In this document: positions 8,306-17,635 of the stretch, piece after piece
Layout: every line of letters begins with the position of its first letter
How positions within the stretch are numbered: position 1 is the stretch's first letter
Origin: Planctomycetaceae bacterium
GTDB lineage: Bacteria; Planctomycetota; Planctomycetia; Planctomycetales; Planctomycetaceae
Direction: 5' to 3'
Assembly: GCA_020850695.1 (NCBI GenBank)
Contig: JADZEF010000005.1
Span: 1 to 64,000 of the forward strand
DNA: 64,000 bases
The notes under the pieces: generated by a model
Database searches by the model: none
Told to the model about the DNA's origin: nothing
The model's input: the letters and a program-made list of their open reading frames with translations, nothing else
Made by a program: the position numbers and the translations under genes

Positions 8306-9352
8306 TCACACGCTCGCCAGGTCGACGACCCGCCCCATGGCCGCGCTGCGAGCGACCGCTTCGGTGAATTCCATGTACCGTACTCCGGACGCAAAGTCCG
8401 TGACCTGAACCGATTCCTCGCCTCGAATCGCACCGATGAACTCGGCTTCGACCCGCCAGCCCCCCGCCTCTTCCGCCGGAATTGGAATCGGCGTCAGCTC
8501 TCCTCCGCGGTGCCCGCCGAACAGCGTCTCGCTCTCCCCCGCGACGAGCTTGAGCGTCCCCTCACTTCCGTAGAGATGGATCTGCAAGCCCGGCCCGTGG
8601 GAGACGACGCCGCTGAAGTGATAGATTCCACGAGTCCGCCCCGGCAGTTCGGCCAGAACATGCACACTATCCGGCGTCTCAACCGGCGCCGGCCGCCCCA
8701 ACGCTTCATCGAGGCGCTCGGGTGTAAACACCTGCGTCTGAGCCATCACCCGGACCGGCGACGGCACCCACCGCATCAACGTCTCGTGCAGAATGCCGAG
8801 CGTCAGCATGTTCGTCCCGCTGTATTTCGCTGTCTGACGCCAGTGCCGCGGCAGGCTTGGATCGGCGTAGCCATCGTTCGTCCCCAGCACGGCAAACTCG
8901 CGCAGCTCGCCCAGAAACCCTGCTTGAATCAACCGCATCACCGTCCGATGCACCGTCAACCCGACGGGACTCGGCACAATCTGTGTCACGAGGTCCGGCC
9001 GTTGCTGCGACGCCGCCAGCATCTGCCGCGCCTCGGCCACATTCATCGCCATGCGGGCTTCCGTCAGCACGTGCTGTCCGTGCTCCAGCGCGGCCAGCGT
9101 GATGGGGCAATGCAGGTAAGGCCAAGTCCCGATCATCACCGCATCGATGTCCGGATCCGCCGCAAGGTCTTGCCAGCGTTCATAAGTCTTGGGAATGCCG
9201 AACTCCGCAGCCGCTCGGGCGGTCGATTCCGGCGACCGATTGCACACGCCGACGATCTCCACGTCCGCGCACTCGCGCAGTCCCGGCACATGCCGCAGTC
9301 GCGTATTCCCCCCCAGTCCCACAATTCCCACGCGGATCGTCTCAAGGGACAT
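8306..9352 (-). CDS. Gfo/Idh/MocA-family oxidoreductase
   Basis: 348 residues, cytoplasmic. The N-terminal Rossmann fold starts IRVGIVGLGGNTRLRHVP (glycine motif about 10-16). A region equivalent to the family's E-K-P loop reads LTEARMAMNVAEA, with the usual Lys-Pro replaced by Ala-Arg. These NAD(P)-dependent enzymes act on sugars, inositols or their derivatives. The altered E-K-P lysine makes the catalysed reaction uncertain. The ATG at 9352 is preceded by GGGGAGAG at good spacing, so 14 upstream residues of the open frame are dropped. Single gene, no obvious partner. Confidence 0.85.
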   Translation of the reverse strand: MSLETIRVGIVGLGGNTRLRHVPGLRECADVEIVGVCNRSPESTARAAAEFGIPKTYERWQDLAADPDIDAVMIGTWPYLHCPITLAALEHGQHVLTEARMAMNVAEARQMLAASQQRPDLVTQIVPSPVGLTVHRTVMRLIQAGFLGELREFAVLGTNDGYADPSLPRHWRQTAKYSGTNMLTLGILHETLMRWVPSPVRVMAQTQVFTPERLDEALGRPAPVETPDSVHVLAELPGRTRGIYHFSGVVSHGPGLQIHLYGSEGTLKLVAGESETLFGGHRGGELTPIPIPAEEAGGWRVEAEFIGAIRGEESVQVTDFASGVRYMEFTEAVARSAAMGRVVDLASV

Positions 9353-9713
9353 CGCCAACTCTCCCCATATCGAGCGGTCGAAAAGGCAGCTCAAAGAACG
9401 TAGCCCTCTCGCTCTGCGAGAGGAAAGCCGTGCGTGGCAGACACATCGAACGATCTGCCGCCTCCGTCGTCACCACCGGCTCAATTCCACAGCTTCAAAA
9501 CCGGCGCCGCCTCAACCAAGTCGGAATCATAGCAGCACTTGCGATTGATCGTCCTCGGCGATTCTGATACATCCCGCGTCCCTTGTCCTGGTTCTCACCG
9601 CATCGCCCTTCGTTCTGAACGGCGACCACTCCTCTCGACGACTTCCCGCACCCCCCCTCGACCTGTCACGCCCCGTGGCACGGCCGACCTCCTCGCCTCC
9701 ATCGCACAAACAA
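9353..9713. other. Intergenic region between divergent genes
   Basis: 361 bases between the minus-strand oxidoreductase start and the plus-strand TolC gene. It holds one short hairpin of the CCTC...GAGG family (9405-9423). Open frames here are arginine/proline-rich and unsupported. Promoters for both genes presumably lie here. Confidence 0.45.
9405..9423. repeat. Short hairpin, CCTC...GAGG family, copy 1
   Basis: CCTCTCGC, loop TCT, then GCGAGAGG: an 8-bp perfect stem preceded by GTAGC. It is the most divergent of four hairpins in the window with the core GTAGCCCTC-NNGC-TCN-GCNN-GAGG. The others are at 11706, 49061 and 51416. Confidence 0.6.
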
Positions 9714-11699
9714 GTGACCCTGCACCGACGCATCCTGGCGTTGTCGGTTGCCGGACTCGGCGTGGCCGTGTCCGGGTGCGGGTTATTTCGTCATGAGGCT
9801 CCGCTGACCACAGTCGCGGAGATGTCCCACTCGGTGCGGCTCGCCGCGAAGCCGCCCGCGACCGAAGAAGTCGCCATCGAAGCGATCGACTCGGGGGAGC
9901 CGCGCCGCGTGCGGCACCCGCAGCCGGAAGAGTTGTGGCCGGTGACGCGGGCCGACGTGATGCGAATGGCTCTCGAACGGGTTGCCATCATTCGCGACCG
10001 CGGAAGCTTCCTTTCCCCTGGGAACTCGCTCCTCAACAACCCCGAAGGAACGCCATCGGCCTTCGACTCGGCCATTGCCGAATCGGGCGGCAATGGCGGC
10101 GGACGAGGCGTCGACGCCGCCCTTGCCGACTTCGACACCACGTTCGCCGCGGGCAACCTCTGGGGACGCAACGAGCTCATCCAGAACAACCGCTTCCTCT
10201 CCGGCGGCCTTCCGCCCGGAGCGACGCTGACCGACGAAACCTCGCAATTCACGTCGCGGGTCGAACGGTATCTCGACAGCGGCGGCCGCGTGGCCCTCAG
10301 CCACAACTGGAATTATTCGCTGAACAACGCCCCCAACCGCCTCTTCGGCTCGAACTACATCGGGCTGCTGCAGGCCGAGTATCGCCAGCCCCTGCTCGCC
10401 GGATTCGGTAGCGAGTTTACCGACGTCTCGGGCCCGCTCGGCAAGGGCGGCCGCAGCGGAACCGTCGGCCAGGGCGTAGCCATCGCCCGCATCAACACCA
10501 ACGTCTCGCTCACCGAATTCGAGACTCGCGTCCAGACACTGCTGAAGAACGTCGAAGACCTCTATTGGGACCTCGTGCAGTCCAGCCGCGCTTACGAAAT
10601 CGAACGAACCTCGCGCGACGACGCCCGCAAACTCTGGGAACAGACGAAGGGCCGCGTCGACGCCGGTCTCGAGAATGCCGGCGCTGCCGACGAAGCCCAG
10701 GCCCGCGAATACTTCTACGAGCGAAGTGCGGCCGCCGAGGACGCGCTGACCAACTTCTATCAGGCCGAGGGGCAGCTGCGACGATTGATCGGCCTGCCGG
10801 TGAATGACGGAAAGTTCCTGCATCCGGTCGAAGAGCCGATGTCCGCCGAATTCTCTCCCGACTGGCGTCTCTCGCTGGCCGAGGCCCTGACGCGCCGCCG
10901 CGAACTCCACCGACAGCAACTCGTCATCAAGAGCCTCAACGCCCAGTGTGCGGCGGCGAAGTCCCTCGTCCGCCCGCAAATGGATTTCGTCTCGGCCTAC
11001 CGCCTCAACGGTTTCGGCGACGACCTCTTCGGCGGCGACGATGCAGCCGGCCCCGGCGGACTCGGAAGCAGCTACGAAACGCTGGCCCGCCGCGACCAGA
11101 CGGGTTGGAACCTCGGTTTCGAACTCTCGGTCCCCCTGGGATTGCGGGCCGCGAACGCCCAGGTCCGCAACCTCGAACTCCGGCTCGCGAAGGCGCGGGC
11201 CGCCCTCAAGGCCCAGGAAACCGAGATCAGCCACGAGCTCTCACACGCGTTCCAGAATCTCGACCGCTGGTACTCGGTCGCCGAGATGAACCATCACCGT
11301 CTCGAAGCCGCCCACCAGCGGGTCAAGACGGTCGAAGCCGACTACCGCGCCGGCCGTTCGCAGCTTGATCTGTTGTTGCGGGCTCGCTTGAGCGAAGCCC
11401 AGTCCGAGGCCGCCCGCTCGCGCAGCCTCGCCGAATACAACAAGGCCATCGCCGAACTCCACTACCGCAAGGCGACGCTCCTCGAACACCACAACATCGA
11501 GCTGGCCGAAGGCTCGTGGAATCCGGCCACCTACGCCAACGCCTTGAAGCAGACCTGGAACGGACTCGGCGACGAGTCTAACGTAGTGCCAGCCACCAGC
11601 GAACCTGCCAACGGAACAGCTCCCGACTTCCCGACACCGCCCGCCCCGAAACCTCCCACGGAAACGGCTCCTGCACCGGCGCCGGTTCCAGAAAATTAG
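9714..11699 (+). CDS. TolC-like outer-membrane efflux lipoprotein
   Basis: About 661 residues. The signal sequence VTLHRRILALSVAGLGVAV runs into the lipobox VSGC (Cys near 22). The long helical body has two outer-membrane-efflux-protein repeats, seen as coiled segments such as EIERTSRDDARKLWEQTKGR and VKTVEADYRAGRSQLDLL, consistent with the TolC barrel-and-tunnel family. The C-terminus is Pro/Ala-rich. It should form the outer-membrane channel of a tripartite exporter. The next gene encodes the adaptor. The start is GTG at 9714, with GTG at 9675 as an alternative. Neither has a good Shine-Dalgarno. Length is at the upper end for the family because of an N-terminal extension of roughly 100 residues. 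Confidence 0.83.
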   Translation: MTLHRRILALSVAGLGVAVSGCGLFRHEAPLTTVAEMSHSVRLAAKPPATEEVAIEAIDSGEPRRVRHPQPEELWPVTRADVMRMALERVAIIRDRGSFLSPGNSLLNNPEGTPSAFDSAIAESGGNGGGRGVDAALADFDTTFAAGNLWGRNELIQNNRFLSGGLPPGATLTDETSQFTSRVERYLDSGGRVALSHNWNYSLNNAPNRLFGSNYIGLLQAEYRQPLLAGFGSEFTDVSGPLGKGGRSGTVGQGVAIARINTNVSLTEFETRVQTLLKNVEDLYWDLVQSSRAYEIERTSRDDARKLWEQTKGRVDAGLENAGAADEAQAREYFYERSAAAEDALTNFYQAEGQLRRLIGLPVNDGKFLHPVEEPMSAEFSPDWRLSLAEALTRRRELHRQQLVIKSLNAQCAAAKSLVRPQMDFVSAYRLNGFGDDLFGGDDAAGPGGLGSSYETLARRDQTGWNLGFELSVPLGLRAANAQVRNLELRLAKARAALKAQETEISHELSHAFQNLDRWYSVAEMNHHRLEAAHQRVKTVEADYRAGRSQLDLLLRARLSEAQSEAARSRSLAEYNKAIAELHYRKATLLEHHNIELAEGSWNPATYANALKQTWNGLGDESNVVPATSEPANGTAPDFPTPPAPKPPTETAPAPAPVPEN

Positions 11700-11705
11700 G
11701 CTCCT

Positions 11706-11742
11706 CAAAGTAGCCCTCTTGCTCCGCATGAGGGCTACTTTG
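11706..11742. repeat. Short hairpin, CCTC...GAGG family, copy 2
   Basis: CAAAGTAGCCCTC pairs with GAGGGCTACTTTG around TTGC-TCC-GCAT. The stem starts 6 bases after the TolC stop codon, so it may act as a 3' end structure. It has no trailing T-run. Confidence 0.75.
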
Positions 11743-11756
11743 GGAAGATGACCGCA

Positions 11757-11913
11757 GCACCCAGGCTGCGGCTCTGAGCAGCCTGGGTGCCGAATCAATC
11801 AGCCCACGAATCAAGTCAGAACTCCGAGAACAAGTCAGCCCCGTCGCCGAAGTTTCAAACTTCACGCCAACCTGATCCGGCACCCAGGGTGCTCCAAGCC
11901 GCACCCTGGGTGC
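11757..11913. repeat. Paired-hairpin element, copy 1
   Basis: Two 34-nt hairpins in opposite orientation. The first (11757-11790) has a perfect 13-bp stem, GCACCCAGGCTGC, with loop GGCTCTGA. The second (11880-11913) has stem GCACCCAGGGTGC with loop TCCAAGCC. The first is the reverse complement of the second's plan, so the whole 157 bp is also an imperfect palindrome. A related pair lies at 22298-22445. The second hairpin ends 17 bases before the adaptor start codon. Confidence 0.85.
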
Positions 11914-11930
11914 GATCGATGAGGTCACGG

Positions 11931-13955
11931 ATGACCGCCACATTGACGAATGAACCGACCGCCGCAACGGAAGCGGTCGAGCGCGCCATGACCGACGTCG
12001 CGGGAATGCTGCAGCGCGTCGGTCGACTCGCACAGGCCACGATCTCCGACGATCAGTTCTTCAAAGAGACCATTGCCGAACTCCGCAGCGGTCTCCCTCT
12101 CGTGGCGGCCGCACTCTGGCTGACTACTCCGCAAGGACTCCTCGTCCCGGCCGCCGAAACCGGCCTCGGAACCACCGGCCTGCTGCGCGATCCGCAAGTT
12201 AACCGATTGAACTCGCAGCGACTGAGCGAAGCCATCCGCAACGGTCGCGCCGCGACCCACCACAGTCTCACCGACAACGCCCACGCCGATGATGGACCAA
12301 CCATCCACATCGCACCCGTCATCGGACTGCGCGGTTGCGTCGGCGCCCTAGAAGTCTTCCTCCCGCACGACACTGATGACGCGGCGACACGGCAAGAGGC
12401 TGTCCGCGAGGTCGCCCAGCTAATCTCGCGTTCGCTGAAGTGGCGCGAGGAAACCTCGTCCGCCGAACGCCAGCTCGACTTCGCCCGCCGCCTCGAAGCG
12501 ACCGTACTCGCGCTCCATGCCCGCACCAGCACGCGCGAAGCCGCGTTCGTCACCGTCAACGACGGCCGCCAGCTGCTGCAATGCGACCGCCTCAGCCTTG
12601 TCGTGCGGCACGGAAGCGGAGTTCGTGTCATCGCCGTCACCGGCCAGGAGCGAGTCCACGCCCGCTCGAACCTCGTCCGCGCGATGGCGCAGATCGGACG
12701 ACTCGCCCTGAATGCCGGACAGCCGCTCCACTATCCGTCGTCCGCCGCCACCCAACCGCGAGCCGTCTCCGAAGCCTTCCTGCGGTTCATCGACCAAAGC
12801 ACGGCCCGCGCCGTCTGCCTTATCCCGCTGGCAGTCCCCCAGACTCCTGCAACAGAGAAGCCCTCGGCGCGTACCGCCAGCTCACCCCCGTTCGGTGTCC
12901 TCATCGCCGAGCACTTCACCGAAGACTGGCTGACCCCCGTCACTTCCGCCCGCACCGCCTGGTTCGGCGAGCACGTCGCTCTCGCTCTCCAGAACGCCCG
13001 CCGCAACGACAGCATCTTCCTCCTCCCATTGTGGCGAGCGCTTGGCGACGCTCTGTCTCGACTCCGCGGCTCGCGCTTCGCGCTGGCCCTCTTCGCGCTG
13101 CTGCTCCTCGGTGCGTCGGCTGCGGTGCTCGTCGGTCATCAAACCGCCTATCGCGTCGAAGGAACCGGCAAGCTGATGCCGGTCGTCCGCCGCGACATCT
13201 TCGCGCCGTGGGACGGTGAAGTAACCGAAGTGAAGGTGCGGACCGGCCAGGTCGTCGAAGCGGGCGATGTCCTCGTGGTACTTCGCAACGACGACCTCCA
13301 ATCGCAAATCCTCACCGTCCGAAACCGTCTCGCCGAACGCCAGCAGGCCTTCCACGCGTTGCGGGCGGAGAGCGACGAAGCCGCCGCACGCTCGCTGCGC
13401 CCCGACGAAGTGCTGCGGCTACGGGGCCGTCTCGCCCAGATTCGCATCGAAGTCGAGGGGCTCACCCAACGCGTGACCGCGCTGGAGGCCCAGCTCGAAA
13501 CCCTGACGCTCCGCGCGCCGATCGCCGGCACTGTCGCGACGTTCCAGGTCGATCAAGTCCTCCAGAATCGTCCGGTGCGGCGTGGCGAACGCCTGCTCGA
13601 ACTGATGGACGAGACCTCCGCGTGGCGGATCGAAGCGACAGTCCCAGAGGGCCGCGCCGGCCACCTGATGGCGGCCCGCAACCGGACGCGCGACACCCAC
13701 CTCCCCGCGTCGTTCGTCCTTGCCACGCACCCCGACGCCACGCACGATGGACGTCTCGTCGATGTCGCTACGCGGACGACCCTCAGCGAGAAGGACGGAA
13801 CCAGCGTCCCCGTCGTGCTTGAACTCGACACCGCCCGACTTCCCGACCGCCGCATCGGCGCGGAAGCGGTCGTCAAAATCGACTGCGGACAGAAGCCGCT
13901 CGGCTACGTCCTCTTCGGCGACGTCATCGAGTTCATCCAGCGCCGCTGGTGGTGA
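11931..13955 (+). CDS. HlyD-type membrane fusion protein with N-terminal GAF-like domains
   Basis: 674 residues. Residues about 30-165 and 180-365 look like two GAF-type sensory domains. A transmembrane helix follows at about 383-403 (FALALFALLLLGASAAVLVG). The periplasmic adaptor portion comes after it: a biotinyl-lipoyl-like hairpin (FAPWDGEVTEVKVRTGQVVEAGD), a coiled coil (about 455-525) and beta-barrel segments. HlyD adaptors join an inner-membrane pump to a TolC channel, so this pairs with the upstream gene. The GAF part would lie in the cytoplasm, so transport may respond to a small ligand. The ATG at 11931 has GAGG 6 bases upstream. The longer frame would be translated from the palindromic repeat. 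No ABC or RND pump gene is adjacent. Confidence 0.82.
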   Translation: MTATLTNEPTAATEAVERAMTDVAGMLQRVGRLAQATISDDQFFKETIAELRSGLPLVAAALWLTTPQGLLVPAAETGLGTTGLLRDPQVNRLNSQRLSEAIRNGRAATHHSLTDNAHADDGPTIHIAPVIGLRGCVGALEVFLPHDTDDAATRQEAVREVAQLISRSLKWREETSSAERQLDFARRLEATVLALHARTSTREAAFVTVNDGRQLLQCDRLSLVVRHGSGVRVIAVTGQERVHARSNLVRAMAQIGRLALNAGQPLHYPSSAATQPRAVSEAFLRFIDQSTARAVCLIPLAVPQTPATEKPSARTASSPPFGVLIAEHFTEDWLTPVTSARTAWFGEHVALALQNARRNDSIFLLPLWRALGDALSRLRGSRFALALFALLLLGASAAVLVGHQTAYRVEGTGKLMPVVRRDIFAPWDGEVTEVKVRTGQVVEAGDVLVVLRNDDLQSQILTVRNRLAERQQAFHALRAESDEAAARSLRPDEVLRLRGRLAQIRIEVEGLTQRVTALEAQLETLTLRAPIAGTVATFQVDQVLQNRPVRRGERLLELMDETSAWRIEATVPEGRAGHLMAARNRTRDTHLPASFVLATHPDATHDGRLVDVATRTTLSEKDGTSVPVVLELDTARLPDRRIGAEAVVKIDCGQKPLGYVLFGDVIEFIQRRWW

Positions 13956-13982
13956 GGTTGAGGCGGTGACAGCCCCGAACTC

Positions 13983-14279
13983 ATGCGGGAAGCGTTTGTG
14001 CAGAGCACGCATAATTCCGCAGGGGCGTTCATAGCAGCCCTGCTGCTGGTGCTGATCGGCGGATATGTGGGGGTGTACTACGCGATGGTCGAACGGGTCG
14101 GAGGAATCAAGTATGAGGGCATGGGACAGGTCGTGCGTATCGACAAGCCTGCCTATCGCGCCCCGATCGAGCTCTTGACGACCAACAAGGAAATAGCCTG
14201 GAACGGTGTCTGCGAAGCCGCTTTCGCCCCGATGCATTGGCTAGACCGTCGACTTCGACCGCGACTCTGGCGACGATGA
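13983..14279 (+). CDS. Small single-span membrane protein
   Basis: 98 residues. One transmembrane helix at about 13-33 (AGAFIAALLLVLIGGYVGVYY) is followed by a soluble tail containing VVRIDKPAYRAPIELLTTN and ending HWLDRRLRPRLWRR. It begins 27 bases after the adaptor stop, on the same strand, so it probably shares the transcript. The Shine-Dalgarno is weak. No family is recognised. Co-location suggests an accessory of the exporter or an independent membrane protein. Confidence 0.6.
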   Translation: MREAFVQSTHNSAGAFIAALLLVLIGGYVGVYYAMVERVGGIKYEGMGQVVRIDKPAYRAPIELLTTNKEIAWNGVCEAAFAPMHWLDRRLRPRLWRR

Positions 14280-14455
14280 CTCAAGCATCCCCCGTGCCAA
14301 TTTCAGGGGGTGCGATCATAGCTCCCCACGAGAGGTATCGGAGTCGCTTCGCCGTCACCATGGCCGACCTCGCCGGATTCGTTCCCCGTCCGGAACGGAA
14401 CGAAGCCTCTCACGACTTCGTCCGCCCGAAGTGAGAACGCATCCGGAGGCCGCGT

Positions 14456-15853
14456 CTAAACAAGGTTCCAACCGCTCCGATACTTGCGGCGGATAAACTT
14501 GTCCGCTTCCGGGGCATTCGGGCACCGCAGCGCCACCGGGTCCCATTCGAGTTTCTTCCCGACCCGATACGCAACGTTCCCCAGGTGGTTGGACTCGGTC
14601 AGCCAGCCCGAGTACTCGAAGTTGCACGTCGTCGGCTCGCCCGTCTTGCAGGCCCGGATCCATTCCTTGTGATGGCCGATCGAGTTGGGAATGAACGGTT
14701 CCGGGGCTTTGAAATCCTTGAAATCCGCTTCGGGGAGCAGGACGTGCTTGCCGTAGTCGGCCAGCAGCATCCCCTTGTCTCCGACGAACAGGCAGCCGCT
14801 GTCCCACTTGGGGATTTTCCCTTCGGTCAGCGGGGCCGGCTTGTTGACCCCCTGGTACCAGGTCATGGTGACGGCGGGGAGATCGCCGCGCGGGCCGAAC
14901 TCGTACCGCGCCTGCATCGAGGCGGGGGCGATCTCGGCGTGCGGGGGTGGGCCGGCGGCTTCGATCGTTAGGGGGTGCTTCAGCTTGAGGGCCCAGAAGG
15001 GGAGATCATTCCAGTGGCTGCCGAGATCCGACATCGTCCCGTTGCCGAAATCCCACCAGCGGTACCACTTCGGCCCGGGGAAATAGACCTGGTTGAAGGG
15101 CCGGGCCGGTGCGGGACCGAGCCACAGGTCCCAGTCGAGCTCGGGCGGCACGGGATGCGTCTCGGTCGGCCGCTCGAGGACGGTCACGATGTCGCCGTAC
15201 TTCTTCGCGTCTTCCGGCGATTGCCGTCCCCACGCCCGCCCGACCCAGACGTGGGCCTCGCGCACGGGACCGATCGCGTTCGTCTGGATCAGTTCGACGA
15301 CGCGGCGGTAGTTGTTCCCTGCATGGATCTGAATCCCCATCTGCGTGGCGACCTTCGCCTTGGCCGCCGCCTCGCGGATGATGCGGGCTTCCCACACGTT
15401 GTGGGTCAGGGGCTTCTCGCAATAGACATGCTTGCCGAGTTGCAGAGCGGGGAGCGTGGCAAAGGCATGCGTGTGTTCGCACGTGCTGACGACCACCGCG
15501 TCGAACCCGTTCGGCTTGTCGTAGAGCCGGCGAAAGTCATTCAGCCGCGCCGCCTTGGGAAACCGCTCCGCCGCCTTGCCGATGTTCGCCTCATTGACGT
15601 CGATGAGCGCGACCACGTTCTCACCTGAAACTTCCGCCAGGTTCCCGCCGCCGCGTCCCCCCACGCCAATGACGGCCACGTTGAGCTTCTCACCGGGGCT
15701 TTGCGACTGGGCCGCCCGCGGCAACCCCATCGCGGCGGCACCGATCGCCGCCGCCTGCAGGAAGCGACGCCGCGTGACGCCAATCAGCGGACCAGTCAGC
15801 GAATGATCGACAGTGGCAGAAGGCAACGCAGGCGTTTTCGCTTGAGCGCTCAT
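14456..15853 (-). CDS. Tat-exported Gfo/Idh/MocA-family oxidoreductase
   Basis: 465 residues. A twin-arginine signal ([19 protein letters not shown], Arg-Arg near 28-30) implies export of the folded, cofactor-loaded enzyme. The Rossmann motif is [11 protein letters not shown] (about 62-71), and the family E-K-P is intact ([11 protein letters not shown], near 146-148). The C-terminal substrate domain contains the aromatic block [20 protein letters not shown], typical of this large planctomycete subgroup. Substrates are probably carbohydrates; none can be named. Start ATG 15853. Monocistronic by position. Confidence 0.9.
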   Translation of the reverse strand: MSAQAKTPALPSATVDHSLTGPLIGVTRRRFLQAAAIGAAAMGLPRAAQSQSPGEKLNVAVIGVGGRGGGNLAEVSGENVVALIDVNEANIGKAAERFPKAARLNDFRRLYDKPNGFDAVVVSTCEHTHAFATLPALQLGKHVYCEKPLTHNVWEARIIREAAAKAKVATQMGIQIHAGNNYRRVVELIQTNAIGPVREAHVWVGRAWGRQSPEDAKKYGDIVTVLERPTETHPVPPELDWDLWLGPAPARPFNQVYFPGPKWYRWWDFGNGTMSDLGSHWNDLPFWALKLKHPLTIEAAGPPPHAEIAPASMQARYEFGPRGDLPAVTMTWYQGVNKPAPLTEGKIPKWDSGCLFVGDKGMLLADYGKHVLLPEADFKDFKAPEPFIPNSIGHHKEWIRACKTGEPTTCNFEYSGWLTESNHLGNVAYRVGKKLEWDPVALRCPNAPEADKFIRRKYRSGWNLV

Positions 15854-16001
15854 GAGGGGCTCCCGAGGAGAATGTCACGAATCGCTGCAGGGTATCGCAT
15901 CGTCCCGCCCGACGGCTATCAACACGAGGGAATATCGTAGACGATGGAGCGCGCTGACCGTCCCAATCACTGACGTCTCATCGTGTCCGCCGGACGGAAT
16001 C

Positions 16002-16433
16002 ATGACACCCCTCGTCAGCCCGATCGAAAGTGGAGATCTTTCAACGAATCGCTGGTACCACGTTCTCTACGGCCCACGATGGGGGCGATACTTCGAATCG
16101 CTGAAAACTCAGATGCTGGCACGCGGTCCCGTTCCCGTTGATATCTGGGACGATTCCGAAGTCGACATCGCCCGGTCAATCGAATCGATTCTGGCGGAGT
16201 TCTGTTGGGGCGAGCCGATCCAGTTCCACCCCGACGACCCCTGGTGGGTGATTGGCGAGTGGGAGATCGGAGACTACAGCGAAGTGGAAGCTCATCTGGA
16301 GATCGAAAAGCATTTTGATATTTCATTGCCGGACGAAATCATGCGAGAGTTCTTCGCGCGCCGGGGAACCTTCCGCGACTTCGTCGGCATGATCGCCAGT
16401 CGTCGCCGGAGCGCTGTCACTCAAGGATCCTGA
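16002..16433 (+). CDS. Small acidic protein with an acyl-carrier-like C-terminus
   Basis: 143 residues, acidic and Trp-rich, no signal peptide. The C-terminal part (EVEAHLEIEKHFDISLPDE, then FRDFVGMI) resembles the helix II-III region of acyl carrier proteins and the DUF1493 group. The phosphopantetheine-bearing serine of the D-S-L motif is not seen. Residues 15-60 contain RWYHVLYGPRWGRYFESL. It may be a non-carrier relative of the ACP fold. The start ATG at 16002 has only a weak GGA upstream; the longer frame from 15852 adds unsupported sequence. Confidence 0.6.
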   Translation: MTPLVSPIESGDLSTNRWYHVLYGPRWGRYFESLKTQMLARGPVPVDIWDDSEVDIARSIESILAEFCWGEPIQFHPDDPWWVIGEWEIGDYSEVEAHLEIEKHFDISLPDEIMREFFARRGTFRDFVGMIASRRRSAVTQGS

Positions 16434-16531
16434 GACGAGGGTGGATCATGATCGGCCCTGCCATCCCGCCGCTCGAACGACTACGATAGTCCCGTCACAT
16501 CCCGACCTCGCTCGCTCTCGATTCCGGTTCC

Positions 16532-17629
16532 ATGCTCGACGTCGCGTCCGATTCCACTCCCGAGACCGCCGCTTCGCCGTCGCGTTCCGAGACGGCCCAA
16601 GGTCATGCGGCGCCGCACGAGCCCTGCCACGTCGAGGAGACGTGCTCGGAATCGACTCACGCCCCCGGCGAGTGTTGCCCGCCGGACCAGTGCAGCGGGG
16701 AGGGGAAGCTCGACGGCGCGCACCAACCCTGTCCCACGCCGCAGGTCTGGCATCAGGTTCTGGCATCGTTCCGCGAGCAGGCCGAGTCGTGGTCCATCGA
16801 CCGCAACGGCCGCACGATCACGGGGCGGACCATCGGCTCGGGGCCGCCGATCTACTTCCTCAACGGCATCGGCGGCACGCACGAACTCTTCGTGTTGACC
16901 GCATGGCTGCTCCGCGATGAATTCCGCTGCGTGCTGTTCGACTCGCCGCCGCCGGATGGCCGTTGCGACGCTTTGAACACCCATGCGAGAGCGATGTCGG
17001 GGAGCGAAACGATTCCTCCGGCCCTGAGACAGCTCGCGGAGGACCTGCTGGCGGTTGCCGATCGTCACGGCGATGCGACCTTCTCAATCTCCGCGACCAG
17101 TTTCGGCGTCGCCGTGGCCCTCGCCGCGATGGCGTTAGCCCCTCATCGGATCGAGCGCGGCGCGCTGCAGGGAGGATTCGCCCGTCTCGATTTATCCTTC
17201 CCCGAGCGAATGCTGATTCGCCTCGGGCGGTGGCTTCCGGGCCGCGTCCGACATCTCCCGTTGCGATCGATTATTCAGACGCAAAGCCACCTTCCGTGGT
17301 TCCCGCCGTTCGATCTTACCCGCTGGCAGTTCTTCTCGGACGACACAGGGCAACTTCCCCTGCGCACGCTCGCCGGACGTGCGTCGGTTCTCACGCGGTG
17401 CGATCTGACGCCGCTCCTACCGCAGATTCGCACCCCGCTCATCCTCATACGCGGCGAGGGGGAAGGCCGCGTCTCGGCGGCCGCGTCGGAACAATTGCAC
17501 GCCAGTCTTCCGGAAGCCACGGTCGAGCGGATGCATGGTTGCGGGCATCTCCCGTACCTGACACACCCGCACCGCCTTGTGAAGCTGCTGCGGCCCTTCT
17601 TCAAAGGGGAAGAAGTTCCACAGGTCTGA
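16532..17629 (+). CDS. Alpha/beta-fold hydrolase with a cysteine-rich N-terminus
   Basis: 365 residues. The hydrolase core begins near 95 (GRTIGSGPPIYFLNGIGG), where the oxyanion-loop HG is replaced by NG. The nucleophile elbow is SATSFGVA (Ser near 190, in A-T-S-F-G rather than G-x-S-x-G). The catalytic His is probably in MHGCGHLPYL (near 339) and the acid near LILIRGEGEGRVS. The N-terminal 70 residues contain six cysteines (near 32, 38, 48, 49, 54, 67) not expected in this fold, which could bind a metal. Substrate unknown. The gene converges on the thioredoxin gene, with 6 bases between stop codons. Confidence 0.75.
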   Translation: MLDVASDSTPETAASPSRSETAQGHAAPHEPCHVEETCSESTHAPGECCPPDQCSGEGKLDGAHQPCPTPQVWHQVLASFREQAESWSIDRNGRTITGRTIGSGPPIYFLNGIGGTHELFVLTAWLLRDEFRCVLFDSPPPDGRCDALNTHARAMSGSETIPPALRQLAEDLLAVADRHGDATFSISATSFGVAVALAAMALAPHRIERGALQGGFARLDLSFPERMLIRLGRWLPGRVRHLPLRSIIQTQSHLPWFPPFDLTRWQFFSDDTGQLPLRTLAGRASVLTRCDLTPLLPQIRTPLILIRGEGEGRVSAAASEQLHASLPEATVERMHGCGHLPYLTHPHRLVKLLRPFFKGEEVPQV

Positions 17630-17635
17630 AAAGAC

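Noticed and set aside
9783-11234. 483-residue minus-strand frame opposite the TolC-like gene
   Set aside because: Antisense shadow of a lipoprotein with clear efflux-family helices.
14280-14455. Small plus-strand gene (open frame 14237-14434)
   Set aside because: It overlaps the end of the 13983 gene, lacks a ribosome binding site and has an unremarkable, Arg/Pro-rich translation.
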